DNA of 64,000 bases, taken from NCBI RefSeq assembly GCF_000789255.1, contig NZ_CP009552.1, positions 434,001-498,000 of the forward strand. Direction: 5' to 3'. The notes under the pieces were generated by a model. That model did no database searches. It worked only from the letters and a program-made list of their open reading frames with translations, and was not told the origin of the DNA. A program made the position numbers and the translations under genes. Positions 53,502 to 63,710 of the stretch are shown in pieces. Source of the DNA: Geoglobus acetivorans (lineage in GTDB: Archaea; Halobacteriota; Archaeoglobi; Archaeoglobales; Archaeoglobaceae). Numbering within the stretch: position 1 is the stretch's first letter; each line of letters begins with the position of its first letter.

Positions 53502-54032
53502 TCAAATTTTTTCTGTTTTTATTCTGAGCTTTGCAAATTCCTCTTTTATTTCAAATTTCAGCCCCATACCCTCGAAAACGCCTTCGAGGAATTTTTTCGT
53601 GAACTCCTTCACCTCTTCGTTGCCCGTAACTAATGTGTACTCGCCCTCTTTAACGTTCAGTCTGAAAAAGTTACATGTTTCGAGTCTTTTCAGGATGAAG
53701 TTTACGTCTTTACCCCTGAACTCGTCTGCATGAGCTTTTGAAATGTTTTCATGCACTTTCCAGAATTTCTCACTGTCCGGGTGATTTTTGATGAATCTGA
53801 GAAATGCCACCAGGTGGTCAATATCGAGTATCACATGCTCACCTTCGGAGAGCATTTCCACGTAGGTTCTGATTTTGAATGGATCATAATCTTCGAGAAA
53901 GCTGAATTCCCGGTAAAATTTGAGCAATTCTCTAAAGAACTCGCTTGCGCTGCTGAATGATTCTTTAAGCTCGTTAAATATGCTGTAGGTTTCGTCGTCA
54001 AGTGCTATGGATATTCTGGGCGGATTCTTCAT
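53502..54032 (-). CDS. Ribbon-helix-helix-type regulator, unnamed
   Basis: A 176-residue protein. RISIALDDETYSIFNELKESFSSASEFFRELLKFY at the N-terminus resembles a ribbon-helix-helix DNA-binding domain. The rest, about 130 residues, includes HVILDIDHLVAFLRFI and may bind a ligand. It lies two bases after the end of the acyl-CoA ligase gene, on the opposite strand, so a regulatory link with fatty-acid metabolism is possible but unproven. Confidence 0.65.
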   Translation of the reverse strand: MKNPPRISIALDDETYSIFNELKESFSSASEFFRELLKFYREFSFLEDYDPFKIRTYVEMLSEGEHVILDIDHLVAFLRFIKNHPDSEKFWKVHENISKAHADEFRGKDVNFILKRLETCNFFRLNVKEGEYTLVTGNEEVKEFTKKFLEGVFEGMGLKFEIKEEFAKLRIKTEKI

Positions 54033-54234
54033 AATTCTGCCATTTTCCCGTGAACTTAAAAAATTTTTGATTAAACGGAGAATACGCTAAAGATTGTTTA
54101 CCTGTCGGGCCGAATTGCATAAAACTTGATAGCCTGCCCGGATTTAAATTTTGAATGGAAGATAATTTAAAATTTTTTTAGTTTTTCTGGCATTTCGCTC
54201 ATGTTTTATGAAGTTTTAAGAAAATTTACTAAAT

Positions 54235-54246
54235 AACTTTAAATAC
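54235..54246 (+). promoter_or_regulatory. TATA box of amt-glnK
   Basis: ACTTTAAATACG is centred 26 bases before the amt ATG, a leaderless promoter. The 200 bases upstream are A/T-rich, with no clear operator seen. Confidence 0.6.
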
Positions 54247-54266
54247 GCAATCCTGTTTGCCGGATC

Positions 54267-55795
<1,529 letters not shown>

Positions 55796-55803
55796 ATGGT
55801 CTC

Positions 55804-55823
55804 TTATTTTTAATTATTTTTTC
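55804..55823 (+). terminator. T-rich terminator after glnK
   Basis: TTATTTTTAATTATTTTTTC follows the glnK stop by about 10 bases and precedes the serA promoter. Confidence 0.5.
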
Positions 55824-55855
55824 AGACAGTATTGTTCGAAACCGTGTTCAATAAA

Positions 55856-55865
55856 GTTTATATTA
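55856..55865 (+). promoter_or_regulatory. TATA box of serA
   Basis: GTTTATATTA is centred 26 bases before the ATG at 55887, which supports that start over the TTG at 55884. Confidence 0.55.
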
Positions 55866-55886
55866 AGCCGAATTCTGCTGATTTTG

Positions 55887-57473
55887 ATGAGAGTTCTGAT
55901 AGCAAGCAACATAGACAGCCACGCCATTGAGAGAATGGAAAAAGAAGGTCTTGAAGTTGATGTAATGCCGGGACTCGATGAGGAAGAGCTTGAAAGGATT
56001 ATTGAGAATTATGATGCCCTTGTGGTCAGGAGTTCTCCAAAGGTTACGGCAAGGATAATTGACAAGGCGAAGAAGCTGAAGATAATTGGAAGGGCTGGAG
56101 TTGGCGTTGACAACATAGATGTGAACTACGCCACCCAGAAGGGGATCGTGGTGGTCAATGCTCCTGGAGGAAACACCGTTTCGACGGCAGAACTCACAAT
56201 CGGTATGATACTTGCCGCTGCGAGAAAAATCCCTCAGGCTGATAAGAGTGTGAAGGAGGGAAGATGGGAGAGGAAGAAATTCGTTGGTAAGGAACTGAGG
56301 GGCAAAACAATAGGTATAATTGGGCTCGGAAGAATAGGATACGAGGTTGCCAAGAGGGCAAGGGCATTTGAGATGAATGTGATAGCTTATGACCCTTACA
56401 TCTCCGAGGCGAGAGCAAGGGAGGTGGGTGTCAGGGTTGTTGATCTGGACGAGCTTGTCAGGAATGCCGACATCATCACGGTTCACGTCCCCAAGACCAA
56501 GGAGACCGAAAACCTGATTGATGAAGATGAATTCGAGAAAATGAAGGACGGAGTCATAGTCATCAACTGTGCCAGAGGAGGTATTATTAACGAAAAAGCG
56601 CTCATCAATGCCCTTAAAAGTGGCAAAATTTATGCAGCAGCACTTGATGTTTATGAAACCGAACCTCCTGACTTCGACAGTGAGCTTTTCGGCTTCGATA
56701 ATGTTGTAACCACTCCCCATATTGGTGCCTCGACAAAGGAGGCTCAGGAAATCGTGGGTATGATCATTGCGGAGGACATAATAAACATGCTCCATGGTTA
56801 CCCTGTAAAAAATGCGGTAAATCTTCCGTCCCTGAGCCCAGAGGATTTCGAATTCCTCATGCCATACCTCAAGCTTGCCGAGAAGATGGGTAAGATAGCA
56901 GCAGCAAGGCTTTCGGGCAACTTTGAAAGGGTCAAAATAACATATCGAGGAAAGCTCGCTGGGAAAGACACATCCTACCTGTCGAGGGCAGTACTCAAGG
57001 GTCTGCTGGAGTACATACTGGGTCCGAACATCAATCTGGTCTCCGCACCACCCATCGCCAAAGAGAGGGGCATAGAGGTGGAGGAAAGCAAAATAGAGAA
57101 GACCGATAGCTATGAGAGCATAATCGAGATGGAAGTTCTGGGACGAAACGGCTCCATCTACATTGCCGGAACGAGCTTTGGCAGGGACGATTACCGGGTT
57201 ATAAGGATCGACAAGTACAAGGTGGATTTCGTGCCTGAGGGCCATTACATTATATCCCTTCACGAGGACAAACCTGGAGTCATCGGCAGGGTTGGAACTC
57301 TCTTTGGTAGGAACAGCATAAACATTGCTGGAATGATTGTTGGCAGGCATGGAAACAAGCCGGGCGGAATACAGCTGATGCTGCTTCTCGTGGATGACCC
57401 GCCATCAGACGAAGTTCTTGAGGAAATGGAAAAGCTTGATGGCATACTGGATGCGACATACATATGTCTCTGA
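55887..57473 (+). CDS. serA: D-3-phosphoglycerate dehydrogenase
   Basis: A 528-residue long-form enzyme of serine synthesis. [40 protein letters not shown] (NAD site) and [14 protein letters not shown] (catalytic His) form the dehydrogenase. An ASB intervening domain and a C-terminal ACT domain ([22 protein letters not shown]) suggest serine feedback. Confidence 0.97.
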   Translation: MRVLIASNIDSHAIERMEKEGLEVDVMPGLDEEELERIIENYDALVVRSSPKVTARIIDKAKKLKIIGRAGVGVDNIDVNYATQKGIVVVNAPGGNTVSTAELTIGMILAAARKIPQADKSVKEGRWERKKFVGKELRGKTIGIIGLGRIGYEVAKRARAFEMNVIAYDPYISEARAREVGVRVVDLDELVRNADIITVHVPKTKETENLIDEDEFEKMKDGVIVINCARGGIINEKALINALKSGKIYAAALDVYETEPPDFDSELFGFDNVVTTPHIGASTKEAQEIVGMIIAEDIINMLHGYPVKNAVNLPSLSPEDFEFLMPYLKLAEKMGKIAAARLSGNFERVKITYRGKLAGKDTSYLSRAVLKGLLEYILGPNINLVSAPPIAKERGIEVEESKIEKTDSYESIIEMEVLGRNGSIYIAGTSFGRDDYRVIRIDKYKVDFVPEGHYIISLHEDKPGVIGRVGTLFGRNSINIAGMIVGRHGNKPGGIQLMLLLVDDPPSDEVLEEMEKLDGILDATYICL

Positions 57474-57546
57474 GCTTGGCCAACCTCTGCATTATTTTTC
57501 ATCTCCATCAAAAGACTTATAACCAATCGAAGTGTTGGTGTTTCTG

Positions 57547-58119
57547 ATGTTCTACAGTGAAGAGAGACTCGCAAACTGGCTGGAGAGGATAAACTCAGAG
57601 AAAATCGACATTGAAACCGGTGAGGGTATAGACGTATTCGACAGAATGCTCGAGGATTACATCATCGCCTGCCGAAACCTGATGAGAAGCATCAGGGCAA
57701 GGGAAATAACCAAAAAAGAAGCCATAGCGCTCATCAACGAGAGTGAAAAGGTTCTTGAACAATCATTCGACTTCGGAGACGAGCTGAAGGGAGAGCTTTT
57801 TGAAATAACCAAAGAGCAGATGAAAATAGTTCTTGAGGCTCTCAAACTTGTTATTGAGGGCAAGGTTAGCAAAAAAAGCTTTGATAAGCTTTTGAATGAG
57901 GCATTTAAGAAAGAACATGAGGGTGACATCGAGGGAGCGTTTGAGAGCGTCGTGAAAATTGCGGCGAAGGTTCTCGCTGGTGAGGAATTTCCGGAGGATA
58001 TAGAGATTCCTGATGAGGACCTCATCGTGGTTGGCTGGCTGGATGCAGTCGATGCAATAAACACGATAAATGTTCTCTCCGAGATTGATAAGAGTGAGAT
58101 AGAGGACGATGTGGAATAA
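57547..58119 (+). CDS. DUF2150 family protein
   Basis: A 190-residue acidic helical archaeal protein recalled as DUF2150: FYSEERLANWLERINSEKI at the start, FDRMLEDYIIACRNLM, and LIVVGWLDAVDAINTINVLS near the end. Function unknown. The ATG is 28 bases from a TATA-like GACTTATAAC. It overlaps the SWIM-finger gene by 11 bases. Confidence 0.8.
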   Translation: MFYSEERLANWLERINSEKIDIETGEGIDVFDRMLEDYIIACRNLMRSIRAREITKKEAIALINESEKVLEQSFDFGDELKGELFEITKEQMKIVLEALKLVIEGKVSKKSFDKLLNEAFKKEHEGDIEGAFESVVKIAAKVLAGEEFPEDIEIPDEDLIVVGWLDAVDAINTINVLSEIDKSEIEDDVE

Positions 58120-58450
58120 GATCAGAGAACTCAAAAAATTCGATAAACTTGATTTTTCTCTTTACCGGTTTTTGATCGATAATTTTGGGAAAAGGGGCGA
58201 TAAGGCTTTTTTCTATGTTAAGGAGGAGAGGGTCAAGAAATACAGGGACTTCTTTGTTGTTGTCGGCAATGAGGAGTACATTGTGGATGATGAGTTCTGC
58301 ACCTGCAGGGACTTTCAGCTCAATTTGAAGGGTCTTAAGCCATGCGCTCACATTATAGCCGTCCATGTTGCCAGAAATATTGGCAATTTCGATGTGGTGG
58401 ATGCATACTACATCGACTTCACGAATATGGGGCGGAGGATAAGAATCTGA
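58109..58450 (+). CDS. SWIM zinc-finger protein
   Basis: A 113-residue protein. CTCRDFQLNLKGLKPCAH is a CxCx(n)CxH SWIM finger near residues 65-82, preceded by a beta-rich VVVGNEEYIVDDEF. Archaeal SWIM proteins are linked to recombination or to DNA/protein binding. It overlaps the DUF2150 gene, so the two likely act together. Confidence 0.85.
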   Translation: MWNKIRELKKFDKLDFSLYRFLIDNFGKRGDKAFFYVKEERVKKYRDFFVVVGNEEYIVDDEFCTCRDFQLNLKGLKPCAHIIAVHVARNIGNFDVVDAYYIDFTNMGRRIRI

Positions 58451-58501
58451 TTTTTATGGACGCCGGTTAAATTTATTAAATCATGCCCGTTTTCACCCAT
58501 C

Positions 58502-59005
58502 ATGACTGCCCTTTCAAAAAAGGAGATAAAGAACCTCATTCTGGAAAAGGAGCTGGTTGCAGATTACATTGACCTTGATACACAGCTTCAGCCAAACGGT
58601 TTTGACTGCACGCTGAGAAAGGTTGCGAGAATCTCCGGAACTGCAAAAATAGATTTCGACAACTCTGAGAGAGTCTTACCTGAAGTTGAGGAAATTGAAT
58701 TCGAAAACGAATGGGTCTTTCTTGAAAAGGGGTATTACAGGGTTTATCTCAATGAAGTGGTTAGAATTCCTGAGGACATGATGGCACTTGCAAGGCCGAG
58801 ATCGAGTCTGATAAGGGCCGGAGCAAATGTGCTGACAGCAGTGTGGGATGCAGGATACATTGGGCGGAGCGAGGTCGGTCTTGTTGTGTACAATGAAAAC
58901 GGGATATATTTGAAGAGAAACGCCAGAATCGTCCAGCTTGTGTTTTTCAGACTCGATGACAGGACTGAGGGCTATTCTGGAATTTACAGTGGAGAAAACC
59001 TGTAA
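58502..59005 (+). CDS. dUTPase/dCTP deaminase family protein
   Basis: A 167-residue trimeric dUTPase-fold protein. LQPNGFDCTLRKVARI, ALARPRSSLIRAGANVLTAVWDAGYIG and RNARIVQLVFFRL are family motifs. Whether it is a dCTP deaminase, dUTPase or bifunctional cannot be fixed by reading alone. TATA element TTTATTAAA is centred 27 bases before the ATG. Confidence 0.87.
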   Translation: MTALSKKEIKNLILEKELVADYIDLDTQLQPNGFDCTLRKVARISGTAKIDFDNSERVLPEVEEIEFENEWVFLEKGYYRVYLNEVVRIPEDMMALARPRSSLIRAGANVLTAVWDAGYIGRSEVGLVVYNENGIYLKRNARIVQLVFFRLDDRTEGYSGIYSGENL

Positions 59006-59007
59006 AC

Positions 59008-59973
59008 TCAGCTGAAATAAATTTTTTCCCTTATTATGCATTCGATATCGCAGCTTTCGAGTCTTTTTATTACTGAGATTGCCGGGTTTTTCAGGTTTGG
59101 AAATCTATCCATTCTGGCCACCGTGTAGCTCTCGTAGAATGGGTTTCTCGTCGCTGCGCTGAAGAGTTTGTCAGCCTCAATGAAATTGCTTGCGAATTTG
59201 AGTTCATCGAGCATTGAGGGCGTGGCTATCATGGCATTGTCTGTCCCTATGTGCCAGTTTTCATATTCTGAAAGCGTTCTGTAGGTTTCAACGCTGAACA
59301 CGTCGAAAAATGCGTTTGATCTGAAGCATGTCACGATTTTTATTCCCTCATCCAGCGCTTTTTTCAGCAGACTCTGGCCCGCCATGTTCATGTGTATCAG
59401 AAAATCCGGTTCGAGTGTTATTGCGTCCTCCACGTCTCTGCTGTCAACCTCTCCAGCATGAATAGCGAAGATCAGCCCTCTCTTTCTGGAAAGCTTTCTG
59501 CAGTATTCCAGAAGCTCTGAATCCACATCTCTCGTGCTGCTGAAATTGAATCCTGGAGAAATTTTGGATAGTGCCTCTGCCTCCTCTACGTTTGACGGTC
59601 TTGAAAGGGCTATGAGCCTTTTTTCCTGATCTGCTTTCAGGTATAGTCTGTACCCGTCAATTCCGCCCTCCCTGAATTCAAGGGATGTTGCGGAAGTTTT
59701 TTCTATCAGCTTTATGGATTTCCTCATACCCTCAATAATTTTCTCCTCCCCTGCTTCTCTTAGAACCGAAAATTTGTAGCCACCAGGCCCAACGAGCTCA
59801 TAAACACTCATTTTTGGAGCTTCCACGACTGAATCTGCTATGTGGGTGTGAGCGTTGAAGAATGAGGGGAACAGAACGCAGTTTGGAGAGACGTCCGAAG
59901 CCTCGAACCTCCAGCACCTGTCTTTAATGAGAAGTCCGGTTTCACCGCTTGTGAGGTCGAGGACTTTATACAT
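59008..59973 (-). CDS. Amidohydrolase-family protein
   Basis: About 321 residues of the amidohydrolase superfamily. PSFFNAHTHIADS is the first metal site, FAIHAGEVDSRDVEDA and LIHMNMAG supply later histidines, and WHIGTDNAM the aspartate. The reaction is unknown; it resembles deaminases such as guanine or adenosine types. The ATG at 59973 is 27 bases from a TATA-like TGTATTATACC, favouring it over the upstream start. Confidence 0.8.
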   Translation of the reverse strand: MYKVLDLTSGETGLLIKDRCWRFEASDVSPNCVLFPSFFNAHTHIADSVVEAPKMSVYELVGPGGYKFSVLREAGEEKIIEGMRKSIKLIEKTSATSLEFREGGIDGYRLYLKADQEKRLIALSRPSNVEEAEALSKISPGFNFSSTRDVDSELLEYCRKLSRKRGLIFAIHAGEVDSRDVEDAITLEPDFLIHMNMAGQSLLKKALDEGIKIVTCFRSNAFFDVFSVETYRTLSEYENWHIGTDNAMIATPSMLDELKFASNFIEADKLFSAATRNPFYESYTVARMDRFPNLKNPAISVIKRLESCDIECIIREKIYFS

Positions 59974-60011
59974 AGCAAAATTAAAATACATCCGGTATAA
60001 TACACTTCCTC

Positions 60012-60185
60012 ATGGCAAAGAAGGAAAAAGCGCCACCATTGATGTCATCTGCTGGAATCATGAGGTATTTCGAGGAAGAAAAGACTCAGTTCAAGGTAAG
60101 TCCCAAAGCTGTTGTCGCCTTTGGACTGGCTGTGGGCATCCTTGCAATAATAATGAACGCATACTATGGACTCTGGCCGGGTTAA
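60012..60185 (+). CDS. secG: Preprotein translocase Sec61 beta/SecG subunit
   Basis: A 57-residue tail-anchored protein. KKEKAPPLMSSAGIMRYFEEE is the Sec61 beta signature, KVSPKAVVAFGLAVGILAI the single span. It is part of the SecYE-beta channel. The ATG is 27 bases from a TATA-like TTAAAATAC. It overlaps engB by 20 bases, so secretion and the GTPase are coupled. Confidence 0.93.
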   Translation: MAKKEKAPPLMSSAGIMRYFEEEKTQFKVSPKAVVAFGLAVGILAIIMNAYYGLWPG

Positions 60186-60756
60186 TCTTGAGATAATCTT
60201 CACTGGACGGTCAAATGTGGGAAAATCGACCCTTTTTTCTCAACTTTTTGGCGTGAGTGTTAGGAAGGGTAAAAAGCCAGGAACAACAATTGCGCCCAAT
60301 TTCTACCATTACAGGGATTTTCTCGCCACAGATTTGCCGGGTTTCGGGTATGTGAAGGGTGTCAGCAGAAGGTTCAATGAACGGGTGAAGGATTTTATCG
60401 TGAGGTACATCGAAGATTACGCAGAAAGGATTGCTGCGGGAATTATAGTTCTCGATTCGGGTTCTTTTGCGGAAATTGTGGAGCGGTGGGACCGGCGAGG
60501 TTACATTCCTATTGATGTTGAAATGGCCGATTTTCTGCGGGATGTGGGGATTGAGGTGGTGGTTTCAGCCAACAAGTTTGATAAGGTGGACAGTCCGGAA
60601 GAGACAATCGAATACATATCTGAAAAGCTGAAAGTCTCGAGGGAACGGATCATTCCAACTGTGGCAAAGAAAGGCGATGTTGGTGGTGTGAAGAATTTTA
60701 TAAGACAGATTTTCATAAAAAACAACAGGCATGATTTGATTAAGGTTTTAAAATAA
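60166..60756 (+). CDS. engB: EngB/YsxC-type ribosome-biogenesis GTPase
   Basis: A 196-residue GTPase. TGRSNVGKSTLFSQLFG is G1, KPGTT is G2, DLPGFGYVKGVS is G3, and ANKFDK is G4. Homologues help assemble large ribosomal subunits. The start inside secG is kept because the fold begins a few residues later. Confidence 0.92.
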   Translation: MDSGRVNLEIIFTGRSNVGKSTLFSQLFGVSVRKGKKPGTTIAPNFYHYRDFLATDLPGFGYVKGVSRRFNERVKDFIVRYIEDYAERIAAGIIVLDSGSFAEIVERWDRRGYIPIDVEMADFLRDVGIEVVVSANKFDKVDSPEETIEYISEKLKVSRERIIPTVAKKGDVGGVKNFIRQIFIKNNRHDLIKVLK

Positions 60757-60834
60757 TATAGGTGGAAACATCTTCAAAAGGAAGCTGAGAAGATTAATAT
60801 AGTTGAAATAACATATATTATACTGTGATCGAGT

Positions 60835-60996
60835 ATGAGGCGGTTTAACTGGAGACTTTTCAGAAGAAAAGGTACGAAAAAGGAAAGCATGAAGGATGAG
60901 AAACTTCTCCTGAAAAATGTTGATGATATCAAAAACCCCCGGGATGAGAGGGACATTCATGAAGTCGCAAAAGAGGTCCTCCCAGAAGAAGATTAA
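60835..60996 (+). CDS. Small charged protein, hypothetical
   Basis: A 53-residue protein, basic at the N-terminus (RRFNWRLFRRKGTKKES) and acidic at the end (EVAKEVLPEED). No motif is recognised. TATA-like elements lie about 20-40 bases upstream. It overlaps the MoaD-like gene by 38 bases in another frame. It may be real because of that coupled position, but coding potential is modest. Confidence 0.4.
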   Translation: MRRFNWRLFRRKGTKKESMKDEKLLLKNVDDIKNPRDERDIHEVAKEVLPEED

Positions 60997-61201
60997 GGCC
61001 AAATTCATTTTTTTGGGAGGCTTCGAATTTAGGGAAAAGGAAATCGAAGCCGACCCCGGTGTCAGGTATTCGGAGCTTCTCAGCTCTCTCGGGATAAATC
61101 CTGAGACCGTCGTTGTTATACGAAACGATGAGCCAGTTCCCATCGATTCTGAAATTGAATCCGGTGAGGTCAAGGTTTTGAGGGTCATTTCTGGTGGATG
61201 A
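60959..61201 (+). CDS. MoaD/SAMP-like ubiquitin-fold protein
   Basis: An 80-residue beta-grasp protein: IKAKFIFLGGFEFREKEIEADPG, then LGINPETVVVIRNDEPVPIDS and LRVISGG with a C-terminal Gly-Gly. It belongs with ThiS/MoaD carriers or SAMP modifiers. It is a second such protein beside that at 17.2 kb and may serve tRNA thiolation or protein tagging. Confidence 0.8.
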   Translation: MKSQKRSSQKKIKAKFIFLGGFEFREKEIEADPGVRYSELLSSLGINPETVVVIRNDEPVPIDSEIESGEVKVLRVISGG

Positions 61202-61301
61202 TGATAGTAATTATTGGGAAAATATTTAAGAAAACGAAACTGAATATTTGACCACACACCTCTGTGGTATCCAATCATGACAAACACGCTGGTGCATGTT
61301 G

Positions 61302-61892
61302 ATGAGGTCTCATACCATAATTTTGGCAGATCCCGGATATGGAGGCCCGTCTCTGGCCTACAATATCTCCTCAACCATTTCGGATAAAGTTCTGTGGTTC
61401 TCTTCGGAGAATCCAAAAGTAGCTGAGAATATCGCAAAATCGTACGGGAAGAGGATCAGGCTGGACGTCATCAATTCGAGAAGGATAAACATCGCAAACC
61501 TCAATGAGATCAATATCCAGCTCTCCAGATATCTGGAGACTGTAAGGGATGTACCTGCGATCTGCCTCACTCTGGTTTCAGAACTGATTCTGATTCATGG
61601 TCTTGAAAAGGTGTATCTGTTTCTGAGTAACCTGATCAATAAGGTTGAGGCCAAGAGGGGGACAGTTATATCTCTGGTAATCAGGGGGGCGCAACAGAGG
61701 AGAGACGAGATACTGATTTCAAGGCTTTTTGCCAATGTCTTTACACTTCATGGTGAATACGAAAACGAAGTTAGAAAATTCGTCCTTGAGAGCGATGGAC
61801 CGATAAACGACAGATTTCTGTTTGAACTCCAGTCAGAGGGCTACAGGATAGACCTTCCTCCCGATGTTGAAAAATTCATCAAGGGACTTTAA
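61302..61892 (+). CDS. RecA/KaiC-like fold protein with degenerate P-loop
   Basis: A 196-residue protein. TIILADPGYGGPSLAYNISS sits where a P-loop would be but lacks the GKT/S, and VLWFSSENPK resembles the following KaiC/DUF835-type strand. It is therefore probably unable to hydrolyse ATP. Function unknown. Starts at 61296 and 61302 are both possible. Confidence 0.6.
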   Translation: MRSHTIILADPGYGGPSLAYNISSTISDKVLWFSSENPKVAENIAKSYGKRIRLDVINSRRINIANLNEINIQLSRYLETVRDVPAICLTLVSELILIHGLEKVYLFLSNLINKVEAKRGTVISLVIRGAQQRRDEILISRLFANVFTLHGEYENEVRKFVLESDGPINDRFLFELQSEGYRIDLPPDVEKFIKGL

Positions 61893-61925
61893 AATCGGGT
61901 CTAATTCAGCCTGAAACCCGCGCTT

Positions 61926-62513
61926 CTATTTATCGAGCAGGTTTATAAGTTTTGCAGACAGCAGATCTGATTTGGTTCTCTCTATGGAGTTTCTGGCAAC
62001 GTCCAGCTTTGGTCTCAGGTTTCCGGTGAGCCTGTCGTGGAAATCGAATTCAATAAGGATGTGGTACAGTTCTTCCATGATTTCGACAACCTTTCTGATT
62101 TTTTCGTCGCTCTCCCCCTTCACCATCATCGTCAGCGCAAACCTTCTCAGCTCTCCGACGCAATCTGCCATTCCTGGAAGCAACGCCTGCGGTATGCTGA
62201 CCGGAAACCTTTCGGGAATTTTTAATCCTCGAACAATGTGTGTGAATGTATATGCCTCAACAAGCTCCTGAAGAGCATCGTGTGCAAGGTAAAACTGATC
62301 TGGGTGCTTTTCTCTGTAGTCCAGCAAATCTCTGGCGAGGGAGAGGGCGTTGCTCAGGTACTCCTCAGCAGCTTCCAGATTTCCCTTATGCACATTTGCA
62401 ATCGCTTTTGAGCTGTTGAGTCTGACCGTTCTCGATTTTACTATGATTTCTTCCCGTATCTTTTCTTTTTCCTCAAGCTCACGTCTGATTTCTTCGAAAA
62501 TCTCATCTCTCAA
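61926..62513 (-). CDS. Translin family protein
   Basis: A 195-residue helical protein. RTVRLNSSKAIANVHKGNLEAAEEYL, then YLAHDALQELVEAYTF and the C-terminal LRPKLDVARNSIERTKSDLL match archaeal translin. Homologues form octameric RNA/DNA-binding nuclease-like barrels. It overlaps the TYW1 gene by 11 bases. Confidence 0.9.
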   Translation of the reverse strand: MRDEIFEEIRRELEEKEKIREEIIVKSRTVRLNSSKAIANVHKGNLEAAEEYLSNALSLARDLLDYREKHPDQFYLAHDALQELVEAYTFTHIVRGLKIPERFPVSIPQALLPGMADCVGELRRFALTMMVKGESDEKIRKVVEIMEELYHILIEFDFHDRLTGNLRPKLDVARNSIERTKSDLLSAKLINLLDK

Positions 62514-63372
62514 GAAGAACCACCCTGCTTATCTCGCTTTCATCCTTTATTTCATACCCGCTCAGTTTTGCGAGCCGCTCAGCAAAAGCCTTTACTTCAT
62601 CGTGTTCCGGCATCGCATCCCTGCTGAGCCTCAACCTTGAATGTCCGAGATGCATGTATGCCTTCGCCTCTATGTATTCCGGCTGGGCAGCGTTTATCAC
62701 GTCCAGAAACCTTTCGGGGTTCATGTTTATCCCTCTTATCAGCGTCAGTCTGATCACTGTTTTTGCATCTTTCTCCGACATTATTTTCATCGTTCTCTCT
62801 ATCCTGTCCCACAAACCGGCGTTCTGCAACCTTCTGTGTGACTCTTCGTTCCAGGCAGTAATGCTCAGATACAGCTGGTATGGCTCGACTTCTTCCACGG
62901 CGTCCGGGTTTGTTCCGTTTGTAACGAGAAACGTCGTGAACCCGTTTTTGTTGTAAATGTCCACGAGTTCCGCAATTTTCGGGTATATGGTTGGCTCACC
63001 AATCAGGCTGATCGCAACCTGGTTCGGTTCGTAGGCTTCTCTGAGCTTTTTTTTGTTCACGCCCTCGGTACCGTGAAAACCACTCAGAAGCCTTTGCTGG
63101 GCTTTAATCGATTCTTCGAAAATATATTCGGGCTCATCCCAGTTTTCGAATGGTGGCATCAGGTTGAGAGGTCTCCAGCAGTGGATGCATGAGAAGTTGC
63201 ATATCAGTGCAGGAGACATCTGCAAACACCTGTGGCTTGCTATCCCGTAAAATTTCTGCTTGTAACAGTAACCCTGATCTTTCAGGGATTTTTTGAGCCA
63301 CAGGCATGTTTTCACTGCAGAGTGTTTGCCCACAATCTGGTAACCCTTCAGCTCCTCTAAGCTTTTCACCAT
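62503..63372 (-). CDS. taw1: 4-demethylwyosine synthase (archaeal TYW1/Taw1)
   Basis: A 289-residue radical SAM enzyme that builds the tricyclic wyosine base at G37 of tRNA-Phe. Cys58, Cys62 and Cys65 (CNFSCIHC) hold the SAM cluster. Cys23, Cys36 and Cys49 form a CX12CX12C second cluster. LIGEPTIYPKIAELVD and LTLIRGINMNPERF are further family motifs. Confidence 0.95.
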   Translation of the reverse strand: MVKSLEELKGYQIVGKHSAVKTCLWLKKSLKDQGYCYKQKFYGIASHRCLQMSPALICNFSCIHCWRPLNLMPPFENWDEPEYIFEESIKAQQRLLSGFHGTEGVNKKKLREAYEPNQVAISLIGEPTIYPKIAELVDIYNKNGFTTFLVTNGTNPDAVEEVEPYQLYLSITAWNEESHRRLQNAGLWDRIERTMKIMSEKDAKTVIRLTLIRGINMNPERFLDVINAAQPEYIEAKAYMHLGHSRLRLSRDAMPEHDEVKAFAERLAKLSGYEIKDESEISRVVLLER

Positions 63373-63395
63373 TCGTCTTCACTAATTTAATGGGG

Positions 63396-63710
63396 TTAAA
63401 ATAATTTGCTTACCGAGAGTATGGTGAAATGAATGATTACCCCAAGCATTATTGAAACGCCAGCGTTTTTTGTTCTGGAATACACAAGCGCGATGAAAAT
63501 CAGGGCGATTGTGTTGGTCAGGTATTTGCTCACGTCTGGCTCTGTGCTGAAGAAAGAGGTTACAAACAGTGCAGAGATTATTGCCACAGAGGAACCTGAC
63601 AGATATTTTTCTGCAGACTCAATATTGATCCGGTCGGACAGGTAAAATGGCAGAACTCTCGCAAGATACGTCCCCAGAGCCACTGCAATGATTGCGATCA
63701 GCCTCTCCAT
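63396..63710 (-). CDS. azlD: AzlD-type branched-chain amino acid export subunit
   Basis: A 104-residue protein with about four spans. IIAVALGTYLARVLPFYLSD and ALIFIALVYSRTKNAGVSIMLGVI are AzlD-like. It pairs with AzlC, which overlaps its start by 13 bases. A longer frame to 63968 is a shadow of azlC. Confidence 0.85.
   Translation of the reverse strand: MERLIAIIAVALGTYLARVLPFYLSDRINIESAEKYLSGSSVAIISALFVTSFFSTEPDVSKYLTNTIALIFIALVYSRTKNAGVSIMLGVIIHFTILSVSKLF

Noticed and set aside
55863-57350. A 495-aa open frame on the minus strand
   Set aside because: It is exactly antisense to serA, whose domains are unmistakable; its translation has no family features and is rich in His and Cys as antisense frames often are.
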